A DNA stretch of 64,000 bases from Alitta virens. Its lineage: Eukaryota; Annelida; Polychaeta; Phyllodocida; Nereididae. The notes below the pieces were generated by a model. It saw nothing but the letters and a program-made list of their open reading frames with translations, did no database searches and was not told where the DNA came from. Shown piece after piece: positions 51,001-63,858 of the stretch. Position 1 is the stretch's first letter; every line of letters begins with the position of its first letter. The DNA lies in NCBI GenBank assembly GCA_932294295.1, contig OW028574.1, positions 31,380,145 to 31,444,144 on the forward strand. The letters are read 5' to 3'. Both the position numbers and the translations under genes were made by a program.

Positions 51001-54000
51001 ATGGTTGGCCCCATGTTGCCAAATGTCCAAGTAATTAGTTGACCCCTTGCCAAATTCCATGAAAACAAATGTTTACTTCTAATTATCTATGAGAATAATC
51101 TTCATTCCAATGTGTGTCAGATAGTCATATATTCAAACTGGAGTCATGTTGCACTGTGTTCTGTCAATATATATTCAGATAAATGCGGTGTATTTATCAC
51201 GGCATGATTCGGTAACTGTGTTTCCAGTATTCAAAGTGATGTGGTAACTGCCAAATAGTGATACGCTGTTTCATCTTCATCATGAAAATGTATGCACCAC
51301 TTTCAGGGCCGCCATTACGAAAGATTCAGTTACTGCAGAATCGGCTTACACGCAGTGAAATTGCTGCGTTTTACTACAATTTTTTAGCAATGGAAATTTC
51401 TGACTTACAGGCTAGTTGTAATTCCAGAGAAATATCTCATCAAGATTTACATTGTAAACAAAAGATGTCAATTCAAGATGAGTGTAACATACACACTTTA
51501 AAAAAAAATTAATAAGTCTGAGAGATGGATATGGAATTGGAATGTGATGCTATTACATCTGATGAAATTAATTCTTATTATAAGTGACATTTGTGTCAAT
51601 TAGCCTGGTGCTCTTTGTGGTTTTTACTTTGTTTTTTACTTTAGTTTTAATTGTACACTTTTAACACACTGTGAATAAAGATTATGCATATAATATTTCT
51701 AAAGGGACTTAAACTGCAAACTGTAGTTAAAAAATATGTTTTGAAATGACAGATACACAGGGACATTGAGCTGCAAAGCCTTGTGAAATGTCAGACCATA
51801 TGTCTGATGGCACTTTCAGAAACACTGATGATGTGTTATATTACACTATATTGTGTACAATCAACACAGCACAATATAATGATATGTCATTATGATTATT
51901 AGATACTCTTAGAGCAGTCACAGAACAAAAAAGCCACAAACCCTTTCCTCCTCTTCTGCTCGAAGTCTGGCGGCATCTTTCTTTGCTTGTTTCTGAGCCA
52001 ATTTCCTTTGCTTTTCTTCTACTTTGAATCTTGCTACTCTGGGATCACAGGCATATGCATAATCAACCAATTGTCTTATTCTAGTCGATTCTTCCTTCTT
52101 CTTTTTCTGTCTTGCTGCCTTGTTTTGCTTTTCTATCCACCTCCTCTCCTCTCGACTGAAAAAGTTGGTAAAGCCTTACAACTCTTGAAAATCATAGTTT
52201 ATTACCAGTTCCTAATATCTCAATCACAGATGGAGTTATATATGCTATGTGGCACCTCAGCAGCGATATGTATTTATCTTGGAGGTGTCACCCTTATTAC
52301 AGATACGTGATTTATGATATAATTTTAATGTGCCAATGTGTTTTCTGATTGCGAAAAAAAAAAAAAAAGTTATATGTTTATATGTGTTATAAGAATAAAA
52401 AGATACAGAGTTCTGAGTTTTATGAAAATTCACTTACTTTTCCCCCTTTTCTTTGTCATCTTCATCCAAATATGAATACTCCCGCCATGAGTCAAATTCA
52501 TACCTGACAAAATATTAGCAATAACTAAAGTTTGTAAGTTTAAAGCAGAATAAGATCAGAATGGCTGCTATGAACAACAGAACAAACAGCATTAGAAGTA
52601 ACTACGAAACTTACCAAAATGTGTAAAAATGGTTCACTTCCTCATAAGATGAACTTTCATTGCCTAATAAGGGAACATGCTTTTTGATGGACCACCTGCA
52701 ATTAAAATACAAAGTTATTGAATATAATCTGATAATTTCAACACAATTATGTAAAATGATGATAGGAAATGTATACATAATATATATATATTATACATTC
52801 AATGACCCACCGAGCATTCCTTTCAAATACTGGACCAAAAACCTCGAAGAAATTGTCCTTGCTGTCTTGGTCATTGGACGGGACATCATCATCGAAAGTT
52901 GGATCTACACTATCATAAGCTTTCTTTTTCACAGGGACACCAAGAGTCTCATAAGCTGTAACAAATCAAAAAAGATGATTTTAACCATTGAAAGTGTATA
53001 GACAACTGGAACCCAAGGGTTTGAAATCCAGCTGTAAAGTAGAGCCCTCAACATCAGTGATCAACTAACTTCAGGCTTTATCACTTGGCAAAACTGTTCG
53101 TATATTTCTGTGAGACATTGACAGTGATCATCAAAATTATTACGGACAAGTAGCTGGTCAAACATAGATTGAAATGCTGTATTATTTTAAATTGTTCAGA
53201 GCCTACTACTCTACTGTACATCTATCAGTGTGCATTTATACAAAATTTATATAATAAGTACACGACATGCACTAAAAGTACATTTTATTTATGCTAAGTC
53301 AAGCAATATTCAATTATTTCCCACACTGAATGCATATGCAATTTCAGTGTCTAGAAAATTTCCGAAGAGGGGCCATCATCATTGAATTGCCTACAGGCCT
53401 GAATTTATATATAATATGCCTGCCAATTCAAAGCATTTTACAGCAATTCTAGCCGTAAATCCAAAAATGCAGCCTGAACATTTCTAATTTGAGCCAACTC
53501 TGGTCAATTAGGCCCAAGCTACCAGCTTGTAATCTCTTCAAAATGGCTAGAAGGATTTTGCAATTTAAAGTTTAGGCTGCCATGCCACTCAGTTCCCTTC
53601 CAATTTGGGAGCCATTTGGTCAACAGGACATTTCACCAACTCCCATCTCACCGATGGCAAAAATCCAGCTATGCTGCAAGCAGCATCAGCTGGATCAATA
53701 AACCTTCGAATAACCATGAACATGCTGCAACATTACATAAGAAATATTAATTGCTCTTGTAGATCAAGTTTATTATAATATTTCTGCTAATTAGGCCTGC
53801 AAACCACCATTGTACTGTACAAACATGGCAACAGATTATAAGACATTGTACCTCTTGTTATGCTAGTGAAGTAGTCATCATCCCCCTCTTTGACTGCTAA
53901 CCCTCTTGCTCTTCTCTTGTCAGGATGGTGCAAGAGAACCATGTGCTTGTCTGAAAAAAGACAAAGCATAAAAAAATAAGATGCTCACATCAATTCATGT

Positions 54001-57000
54001 TTCATAATATTACGTCTCAGATGTGCATTGGTTTAAACAAAGGCCAGTAAATTAATACAAAGTAGTATACATGTACCAGGAAATATTATTACTCACAGGC
54101 GCGTTTGATTTTTTCATCCGAAGCCTTGTATCGTAGATAAGGCAAGCCAAGGACTCTGTAGTGATCTTGATTCTGTCCACAAAATATTGTTCAATGAATA
54201 AGATACCATGCATGAGAACTTTACATAATATATAGTATTTATTGAACACTCCACATTTACAAATTATATTTAGGAGTTACTTGCTTGACAAATATTTCAT
54301 ACTTTCTACTGAAGTAAATTTCAAACATACTTTCCAGTCTTTTGGGTCGAGCGTTTTCAAGTAAGCTTCATCATCTTCGAATTCATCATTCAAGTCTTCA
54401 TCTTCTTCATCTTCTGAAGATGACTGCAGCGAATGATGGGACAATGTCTGTTTGTGTCTCCGCCGAGTGCAAAATGCTTCAAACCACCTTCCAACTGGCT
54501 GAATTCGAACTGTTGTCAATGCTGTGTATTAAAGAAATGTAGTTATAATCATAAAGGTTTCCATACACACAGCTATAGGCAGAGTGCTATCAGTGAACCC
54601 CACACGCAACCGGACTCCTTTCATGACTGGCATTTTAATTAAATCGAGACCGGATAGACCCTGTTTAATTGTGATCAAGTAAATATGGTATGCGCATTGT
54701 GTGCATGTCATGTTAGATTTATGACATTATGTTAAATATTTCGCTTTCTAGTCAATACATCACTGGGCAATTCGTCCCCGCCAAAACGGGTCCATTCGTC
54801 ACTCGAAAAAAGTCGGTTTGTCACCCGAAACTGGTCTGTTTGTCACCTGAATGTAGTCAGTTCATGATATTCAAGGTATTTATTTTAGTTACCATCAAGG
54901 ATGGTATTATCGTCAGGGCAGGTATTATCGACACTTAACTTAGTTTAACAAAATTGTTAAGATTCTAATGTGAGTGTCGATAATACCTGCCCTTTCGATA
55001 AACTCATCCTTTACGGTAAATGCCAAACCTTAATTACAGGCACATGCAGGCTGTCTACTAGCCGGCCCGCCCTTCTCCACGAGTCGCCCCCCATACTTCC
55101 GCCGTACTCCCGGCGGTTCCATTCACATACGCCTTTATGGTTTGGATCGCCAGTGTCAATTTCCCCATGGGAAAGTGGTGCGAAAAGCTCACATTTCACC
55201 CACATGATAGAATGCCCAGCTCCCAGGGACTTACATATGCAAAACTGACCGAAAAGGAAGGGTAAAAAAGAACAAGAAATTAAGTAAATGACGCTTAAAA
55301 GCCCCTTGCTATGGCAAGCTCACATGCCAGCAAAAGAGCGTGCTAAATTTTTGACTAGATGCTTGCGCCATCCCATGGTAACTCCCTGGACTACAGGGAG
55401 TGAGACAGAATACTATAACTTCACTTCTAGTTAACATATTTTCAAAATTTAAACAGATTTTGATAGCTAGGGATAAGAGAAAATTGGCCATGAGTAATTA
55501 TTCAATACCAAGTTATAAATAGGCCTATCAATGTGTTGTTTCATGATATTAGTAGGTCTAAACCATTTTTTTTTTCTGTGCAAATTAATGGAACCAAATA
55601 CTTTATTTACAGCTAATCCTAAGTGTCAATGCTCATGGTTTCACATAACAATTAATTGAATAAAATACTTATTCATTGACATTGTTATCAAACTTTTGGT
55701 TTTATTGAAATTCTGAATTTATGATATTTTACAAGTGTATATTCTACATGACCTTATTATAGATAAGTAATTAAATTTTTTTTAGAGTTTAACTTAGTTC
55801 TAAAAATTCTGAACTTGCATCATATATAAATACTTTAATAACCTATTAAGCCTATATACATACAATATACATATTGGTAGAATTTTATTCTATAAACATA
55901 ACATTTTATATTGGTTTTAGTGTTAGTAGGAGGCTTTATAAATGAACTGTTGTATTAGGCCAACATACATAGACACGGTTTTCAAATTGTAAACCCGTTG
56001 GTTTTTTGCAGTGCATGTGTGAAACTGATCATAATTGTTGATTTTTCAAAGACTTTATTACGAAATTGTAATAAGGGACGACATGTACAATGTCATCACT
56101 TGTGCACATGTATTCTTTTATCAGCCTTCTGTATCATCATTGATTGCAATGAGACAGTCACAATCAACCATACAATTGCTGCCATGTTATTGATGGCGGG
56201 TATAGTCCAGTATAGCGGACCCAAATGTTAGCCCATATTTGGCGTCCATTAAATATTAAAATATATCACTGTTTTTTGCCAAAATTGGTTCTATCACAGA
56301 AGAGGAATAATATTTGCATAGCACAGCAGAGGTTTAGGGGTGGCAGCCCCCAATAAAAAATAAAATAAACGATGTCTTGTCTTGAAAATGAAGAAAGCGG
56401 TCGTTGTATTGATACTATTGTAGATTAATAAAACCATGGGTTGTTTGATTAATGGGAGCTATATGATTGTCGCTTCTCACTCTGTCATTTGGATAATCTC
56501 TTGTGTATTACTTATTATAAATATTGATTCACACTCTTACATACACAATATAAAAGGTTTAGCATAAATAAAACATGTGTAAAAGTTAAAATGTATAGAG
56601 AAATGCATAAAATTATTAATCAATTGAAAAGAGCAATTGATTCTAGCTACTACAAAATTGCAATTAATTCATACTTAGATTATTTATATATTTAGTATTG
56701 AAATTCAGTTTATAGTGTATACAATAGGGGTGGCTGTACCATAATATCACCCACGAAAACACTTCATTTTCGACAGAATACGAGTTTTGTGCATGGAAAT
56801 GGATGGATTTAAGAAGTCGAACGATTATCGGTTGACCCAATAAAGTGATTCATGTAATCGTATCGATTGAAATAACCGGTTTAATTTATATATCGTGAAC
56901 CGGTACAGACCCCTAATATACAATGATCATAGAGCCATTTTTATGGTTCGTCACAACTAGTGACGAAAACGATCAATTTCGGGTGATGAATCGACCACAT

Positions 57001-57331
57001 TCCAGTGACGAACCGTCCAGTTTCCACGGGGACGAATCGCGCAATGACGAATCGACCAGTGTTACCAATTTTTCAATCACTATCTCTTCTGACAACTATG
57101 GCATTTATTTATTCTAACGTGTTTAATTGAATAGCTTTAAATACCTAATTGCCAAGAATCACATGTAAAATCTGATTGCAGACAATGCAGTGCTCAACTC
57201 ACACACCTGATTCAGAATCAATCAGCCGATCATTCACACTAGTCACAGTTCATACCTGGAACTTTGCCAGTGACAAAGCCGCCTTCCTCTCCATCTGCAG
57301 GAGGCAAAGTCAGATCTGTCGTTACCGCCAT
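48057..57331 (-). CDS. DNAJC2: DnaJ homolog subfamily C member 2 (zuotin/MPP11)
   Basis: Ribosome-associated J-protein that stimulates Hsp70 on nascent chains; in animals it also acts on chromatin through SANT domains. Seventeen exons: 57256-57331, 54331-54521, 54097-54172, 53852-53950, 52811-52955, 52615-52695, 52438-52503, 51942-52155, 50338-50406, 50158-50238, 49963-50051, 49765-49834, 49434-49606, 49189-49286, 48984-49097, 48593-48771 and 48057-48116. All phases agree and give 626 aa (human 621). N-terminal [10 protein letters not shown] and TLDPKDWK precede the J domain (about 88-155) with HPD at 123-125. The zuotin homology region follows ([31 protein letters not shown]), then a long Lys/Glu-rich charged helix (about 245-370) and a four-helix-bundle region. 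SANT1 is about 454-505 ([20 protein letters not shown]) and SANT2 about 564-612 ([14 protein letters not shown]). Two donors are atypical (GTTTGT after exon 8, GTTGGT after exon 12). Intron 1 is the largest and is full of transposons. Confidence 0.96.
54915..54993. repeat. Foldback
   Basis: The arm agggcaggtattatcgacac (54915-54934) is the reverse complement of 54974-54993, with a 39-bp loop. Confidence 0.85.
56725..56915. mobile_element. hAT-like MITE with 8-bp target duplication
   Basis: Inverted ends TAGGGGTGGCTGTACC and GGTACAGACCCCTA are flanked by gtatacaa (56717-56724) and atatacaa (56916-56923). That is a 7/8 match of an 8-bp target-site duplication, as made by hAT transposases. Confidence 0.7.
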
Positions 57332-58039
57332 CCTCTGGATTTTCTGTCCTGAATTTTCTGTCGGTTTCCTCAACTCCTCATTGCCGGTACAACCACCACT
57401 TATTATCGCTCAAGCGCTTCATACGTTTGCCGCCAGGGGAGCCTACAGGGCCATCTGGCGTTACCGAACTGAAAGAGTAAACATTGACTGCCACACAAGA
57501 AACCCTCAGGTAACTGTACGATATTGGTTTAGACTGCTACCGTAGGCCATTTCCCAGCTTGACAATTAGCATGAAGTAGAAATCATCTTACGACCGGAAA
57601 CCAGGCTTCTACCACGGAAGATAAAGCACAATTACATAGATGAATGACATTGGCCAGATTCAGCTATTCATATCTCAATTAATAGCTGTTAATTTCAGAT
57701 AAAATATTTTAGCAGATTCCTATGTCAAATCCAGTTCAGTAGGAAGTTTGGTCACTTGTAGATGACTGGACAAATGGTAACTGCATGTAAATTTACTATT
57801 TTCTCCAAAACAGTTAAAAAAACCTTCACATTTTATAATTTGCATTGGCTCACCCAAATTGGATATTTCATGTAGTCCTTGACCTGGTGTGTTTATTTTC
57901 AGTATATGAATGAATAGGTCGATGCCCAAGGTCACAATAAATTATATTTTCTGATTTAAAAATATCACCTCACAAAATAGTAGGCCTACTATGATGTCAA
58001 AATGTAAATGTGGGACCCACCACTTTAGGTTTTTTGGGA

Positions 58040-58270
58040 AGAACTGGTTTCAATCCCAGGCCCGGGCACCCTTCGTGAGCAACATCCCAGCTAGCTGTCG
58101 TTTGGATGAGACGTGAAATTGACGGTCCCTTGTACTCTGTGTCCATGCTGAGGCAAGTAAAAGATCCCACTCATGGGGGTAAATGTGTACCATGGATAGA
58201 CTCTAACCTCATCAATCAACCCTCGATAGCAATAACTTGCCTTGGAGGGCTGCACTTCCACATCTATCAA
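58040..58270 (+). repeat. SINE body with conserved central domain
   Basis: Contains gtttcaatcccaggcc, then tttggatgagacgtgaaa, then gtaaaagatcccac. This order is typical of the central domain shared by widespread metazoan SINE families (Deu/Meta type). Class assignment is from memory of the pattern. Confidence 0.5.
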
Positions 58271-58560
58271 TCTATCTATACTATGGTATTTCAAGGGACC
58301 TTGAGGTTTCTGAAATACCTTTCATATATGTATTACTCAAAATCAAATAAGTATTATTAAAGAATCCTGCGAGATAAATATATTTTTTAAAACCCATACC
58401 ATGGATTCGAAATCATACAGTTTGTGCCCATATTATTCTCAAGTCAGTGAGTCAACCAATGAGCAGACTGCTTTCAATGGAATCTAAGCCCATTACAGGC
58501 CAGCTATCAGAAATAGAACTGCTGCTTTACTGTGATCGTTGAATCACCACCTAGACAATG

Positions 58561-58630
58561 GCATCCGTGGTGTAATGGTTAGCATGGCTGCCTGTTGTCT
58601 CGGTAACCAGAGTTCAATTCTCATTCCGCA
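58561..58630 (+). pseudogene. tRNA-Gln-like pseudogene or SINE head
   Basis: The D-arm sequence gtggtgtaatggttagca matches tRNA-Gln and gagttcaattctc forms a T arm. The acceptor and anticodon stems do not pair, so it is not a working tRNA. Confidence 0.6.
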
Positions 58631-58731
58631 ATTTTTCTTGACTGAAGCTTAGCTTAAAATCTCTGAAGAACCTGTGGGATAATTCATAGCACTTATGGGG
58701 ATTCCAAAAACCCTCATTGTACCTTTATTTC

Positions 58732-59410
58732 TTAAAGGGGTGTTCACACTGTCACGTACAAGACCTACATAAAACCATGTACGTCAAAAATTGGCTATAT
58801 GTACTCACTCTTGGCTCTGTTAATCATGTATAAATTCTTTCCACGATCGTACAAGGGCAGTCGTAGATTGCTCACCAGGCGTTCGTAAAACGCTTGCCAA
58901 ACGTCAATCGCCAAGCATCCGTGAGGCATCCGTGAGGCATCCGTGAGGCATCCGTGAGGCATCCGTGAGGCATCCGTGAGGCATAGCTCGCTGGTACATC
59001 GCACATAGATTGCTCGTAGATCGCCCGTGTGAGTGAATGGCGTGTATATACGGATGGACAGTGGCTATGTATGGCTATGTATGGCTACGTATGGCCATGT
59101 ACGTACTTAGAACATACGTAGAAAGTACGTAGGACACTCGCCGACTGACTCCCGAGCAAGTTATGTAACTAATATAATTCACTCAGTAGAACGTCCACCA
59201 AAGCTTTAAACATGTTTAAAATTGTTTCCTCTTTTCACGTATGTCCGTGAGTGTTCAAGCGCAACCAGGTGTGATTTACGAATTACCGCGAGTATATCGT
59301 AATAAAACGCTTGGCGAGTGAATCAGGTATGGACAAGGATGAGCAAGAATGAAAATAAATTCATCCTTTGTCATACGTAGGTCTTATACATGATAGTGTG
59401 AACGCCTTTA
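58732..59410. mobile_element. MITE-like element with internal tandem repeats
   Basis: The left end TTAAAGGGGTGTTCACACTG is inverted at the right (TAGTGTGAACGCCTTTAGAG), and both include a gtaggtctta/agacctac block. Six tandem copies of catccgtgagg lie at 58916-58981 and atggctatgt repeats at about 59065. The ends resemble those of the element at 29686. Confidence 0.75.
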
Positions 59411-60060
59411 GAGTGCAAGGACAAATATGTCAGTGAAAGTTTGGCACAGCAATGGGAAATCCAGTCTCAACTTGATTGCAAATCTGTGAAGATTTGGAGA
59501 AGAAAGCTGTTGTAACAGCTGCTCCTGAAATTCGGCAATGATTATGGAATAGGTGTGTTGATGACATTTAGACTGTAATATGAAGGGATGCCATTCCAAG
59601 TTTCATAAACCATCTCAACACCATCGATGCAACAAACAGTATTAAATTTACACATGACGTAAGAAATGACAGACGATCACATCCCATTCTTACATGCTGA
59701 CATCCATGTAAAAAATGATGGTTCTTTAAATTCAAATTATTGAAAAGCCACTCATATCAAACAGTATGTGTCATTCAGATCCCAAAATCACCTGTCACGT
59801 CACACAAGATGAGTGTTGTCAGAACTCTTGTTGACTGAGCAGAAGCCATAGTCAAAGAACAAATGAGAAGAAATCCAACTGATCATTGAAGGATATCCAA
59901 GCCATCCAAGAAAAGAAAAAGAATTCCAGATAGACGAACAAAGGTCATGCAATAGGCCTACATCAAGGGCACATCTGAATGATTGTGAAGGCCTGTAAAT
60001 ACAATCAGCCAGTTGATTGTACACCCCAAGGATAACATCTTAAAGGAGGAAAATGTTTGA

Positions 60061-60180
60061 GTTATCCATCAAGTCAGCTGTAGTAATTGCAACAAGACAT
60101 ATATTGGGAAACCATGCAGCAGAAAACTAAGCACAAGGATATCAGAACACACAAAAAAGAGACTGATACATCCTCCACAT
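60061..60180 (+). pseudogene. Penelope-like GIY-YIG endonuclease remnant
   Basis: Translation of frame 60073 gives CSNCNKTYIGKPCSRKLSTR followed by ISEH. This matches the C-x2-C, TYIG and RI-x-EH pattern of the GIY-YIG domain of Penelope-like retroelements. A stop lies just upstream (60058), and no reverse transcriptase is attached, so it is a fragment. Confidence 0.6.
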
Positions 60181-60704
60181 CAGGTGTCAGAACAAGAGGC
60201 TATTACATTATTTCCTATGGGCTTGGTAATTTAAATAAATTATGTATCTTAAATGTAATTTCATCCAAGGTACACATTACTTGCTCTGGACAGTCAGACA
60301 ATCATTGAGGTTGGGCCCTGCATTTATATGGATTTGTGTGGACTTTATCAGTATTTCTTAATGTAGGCCTAACTGTCAAGCTGTCAAGAACACATACACG
60401 TTGAGATAAATGTGATTATTTCTCAGCATATTATTCCCTGCATGGGCTTTTAATGGTTCATAACTAATTGCTGATTGCTCTAAGTCTTTGGCAATCCATG
60501 TCTGTGCCACTATTGAAGCAAAGTAAAGCCTCATTTAGCCAATTACTGGTTAAGTACGTGTTTGTTAGGTTGGCTCAAGGTGCTCCAATTAAGTCTGACT
60601 CAATGTTCCCCGTGAGCCACTTGACCACATTAAAAAATATATTTCCTCCTCTTACAAATAATATATACCATTCTCAACTTTTGTACACAAGTTAGGGGAA
60701 AAAG

Positions 60705-61200
60705 AAGAACTGGGCTGGTGGGAGAACTGGGCCACCCTCCTCTAGCTCAAAGTAACCTTGGTACTACCCTGAAATTGGGTCACATGACTCCTAAGTGATC
60801 ATAAGTGCATGTCTGAAAGCAAGACCATCTGAGATATTTCATTTTATGATAAAGTGAAAGTTTTGTTTTTGGTGTCAGTAAGTAAAATTTCCCTTATGTA
60901 CAACTTGTTCATTAACAAAAACTGATAGAGGAAAAGATTAGAAATAAAATTTTTTATAATTAGCACATAATCAGAGTACAATCACGTAACTGACATGTTG
61001 TTCTTGCAAGGTGGAAAAATATGTCATTTCTTTTAAGCAACAGGGTTTCTGTTAGAAAATACAGTCAACATTTTTGATAAGGAAATCATAAACCACTAGG
61101 CTTTAGAAATTATGCTTAGATACCAGCTTACATACAGAAAATCAAAGGAAACCATAATCTTAGCTATGCTTACAATACAACCCATGATTAAACTTTCAGA
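60705..61200 (-). repeat. Interspersed repeat copy, inverse of 1300-1850
   Basis: The reverse complement aligns over about 500 bp to the ATXN3 intron copy. No ORF or clear ends. Confidence 0.7.
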
Positions 61201-62009
61201 GTTTAAATTATTTGAATATAAACTTTTTCAAACTAATCTCCCCAACATTAAATCATTAGTCAAATGAATGTTTATATGTCAGTGATTTACTGTTGTATTA
61301 CAGCTAAAGTTAAGATCTATTAAATGCTAAATTTTTACTTTCCCCACTCTTCCCTACATCATATAAGTGTTGTTTGTGTATTAACACGAAGTATTGTATT
61401 TGTGTAATGGTAATACTATACGTGTATATGCACTGTACATGAGACAGTGATAAAATCAACTGACGTTGGTGCGATTGATTGCTAGGTATATATAGGCAAG
61501 AATGATTTGAGCTTGGATTAGGTCAAAGTCTACGTCATGCATGATTGATTGCTTAGCGTCTATGATGTTGTTGCGAGTCTTAACTACAGTTGACATTTTG
61601 ACAACGGAAATCGTTACCCACTAAGTACATAAAATGTACTGTATACAGGTAAGAGCTGTAAGAGTGTCTTCGGTATTTTGATGTCTCAGATTACTATTTG
61701 CCTTATCAAATATTTATCCGAAGGCAGACATTTTAATATGTATTATTTGACGTTTTTGTCATATCAGGGCCGGTCTACTACGATACATATATATACAATC
61801 ACACCATATACATTACAATATGAATATATGATCATGCATTTAGATGTTACGGATGTATTCTATATTTATGTATTCTACATTAATAGGAGCTAATAGGCCT
61901 ACTAATTTCATAAACAATTTCTAGATTCTAGTTGGGCTTCATAACTGTTTTGATCTACGATTTCCAGTGTCCATCTTTACGTATTACATAGAAGATCAAA
62001 TGAAAGGGC

Positions 62010-63858
62010 ATGATGCAGATTAACGGTTGGGAGAGCAGTCTTGGGTTTGTCACACCCCTTGGAAGTCTGGTACCCAGCTCAACCCCTCAGTCCCTGGGCC
62101 ACAGACCATCCCCTGTCAATGTGAGAAATGTCACAGGAATCTACGCTGCAGACGTAAGGAATTATATATTTGCATATATACTCCTTTTGTTGTTTTTTTA
62201 CATTTTTATAAATAAAAAAATGAGTTGAATTTATAATTCTGTGTAGGTAAAATGGCCATCATCGGCATTCAATCTATATATTCTCAATCTTTAGGTTTAA
62301 GATTTTAAAGTTTTAAATAACTCTGACTGATTAAATCGGTCTACAGGGGTAAAATAGAAAAAATCGACAGTGCGACATTGCCCTTGGCACATAGTGACAT
62401 TGACTCTCTTATATAATGATGGACATAATACTCTATCTAAATAATTGAAATCGAATTTTTCAGGAAAAGATCCAAGAACCTCAGATGATGAGACCCGTAC
62501 ACTTGATGCAACCCTTGACTAAAGGCAGAGGGACACCTCGGGCTCCTTTCAGTCTCCCTGAAATTTACAAAAAGGCAAGTCTATTGATTTGTAAATATTC
62601 AATTTAATTCTTTGGAGTTACGTTTCAGTTCAGTATTTAAAAAAATTAACGAATTTGTTTGTGGCAAAATAAATAATTATCTACAAGATTCAAGAAAAAT
62701 AGACCCCAATACGGAAAATTATCGGCAAAGCCTTGTAAATGGTAGATGTACACATAGCGTTAGTAGCACACATAAAGCAGCCCAACAGATTCAGAGTACT
62801 TCCTAATGTTGGATTAATTCATTAGGATAAAGCTTCTGCCCGATCCAAGGATAACGTGAGAAGAGGTTTCTCAGGTCTGCCATTGAAGGTTAGTAGGTTA
62901 CGACTGTGAAAGATGAAAACGGGTTCTTCATTGATTTCATATAAATTATAATATTATTTTAATCTCATATATCAAAATGATTTCCTTGTTTAGAAGAGGA
63001 CGCAGCACACAAACAACCAACATGGTGACAGATTCAAACAGAAGGAGATACCTTACACTGACCAGACCTTGTGGATGCCAGAATATAGGTTTGTCAATTG
63101 TTTATCGCGGATTCAAAACACCAAGAAATATTCTGTCATCCACACTATGATCATAATGAAAAAAGTGATTGAAGTGGCCATGTAGTGTTTGGTTTAATTT
63201 CAGACAAACGGTTCGAAACTTCACATTAACTACCAGTTGTTCAGTCATACCTCGCTTGGAGAACCTTATAAGTCCACTGGAGGACAACTTCCATTCACAG
63301 AATATATTATCTGCAAACTTCGTGGCTAATCAAATTAACAAACGCAATCAACACGATGCTCTTGCTGAATGTTATAAACAAGTGCTTAAGGTGAATTTTA
63401 CAAGAAACCATATCTTTCCATTGAAATAAGTTTATATTTTGAAGCACATTCGTGCTCGTTATGCGCTGAAATGCCTATAGATTTATAAATTCAGTAGAGC
63501 AAGATATTCAGCCAGAAAGGACAACATTAATCTCTGTTATTTCATTGTATTTCGCCAGGGAAATATGGATGCTTTGGCAATACTTCTGCCCAACAAAAGC
63601 CAGGATGTTCCTAAAAAGGGTTCTAGCAATGTACTTTCCAGGTGAGTAATGACCATTGCCATCAATTTTCTCGCCTTAAACATCTTTTGATTTTTAGGAA
63701 TTGGAATGGTAATTTTCTTCGCCCTAGGTTGCAGAATCCCCAACCAGCTCAGATCATGGCCCTTTTTCCTGGAGAGCAAAACTTCAAAAGAAGGAAATCT
63801 CGATCTGCCAGTTCACTGCCTATTAGGTCAACCTCAAGATCACATGGAAGTATTACAG
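62010..63858 (+). CDS. Unrecognised multi-exon gene, 5' part (continues past window)
   Basis: Seven exons join in frame: 62010-62153, 62464-62574, 62826-62888, 62994-63088, 63204-63390, 63559-63641 and 63728-63858, the last followed by GTATTT. The ATG at 62010 has an in-frame stop at 62001, supporting the start. Exon 2 uses a GC donor (AAG|GCAAGT). The 271 complete codons include a Pro/Ser-rich N-terminus (GFVTPLGSLVPSS), a basic stretch (residues about 86-125), and a predicted helical part with HDALAECYKQVLKGNMDALA. A basic Ser/Arg segment (FKRRKSRSASSLPIRS) resembles a nuclear-localisation or kinase-target region. No domain is recognised and there is no signal peptide or membrane segment. 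Confidence 0.7.

Larger units (their letters stand above)
54770..57063. mobile_element. 2.3-kb element with sub-repeat inverted ends, in DNAJC2 intron 1
   Basis: The left end (54770-54862) and right end (56945-57063) are inverted relative to each other. Both consist of a roughly 25-bp unit of the form cgattcgtcacccgaaactg, repeated about four times per side. No transposase ORF is seen. A hAT-like MITE (56725-56915) and a foldback (54915-54993) lie inside it. Confidence 0.65.

Noticed and set aside
57264..57545. Plus-strand open frame at the DNAJC2 start
   Set aside because: Antisense to DNAJC2 exon 1 and its 5' flank; no protein similarity.
58561..58630. Possible functional tRNA
   Set aside because: Acceptor and anticodon stems do not pair; treated as a pseudogene or SINE head.
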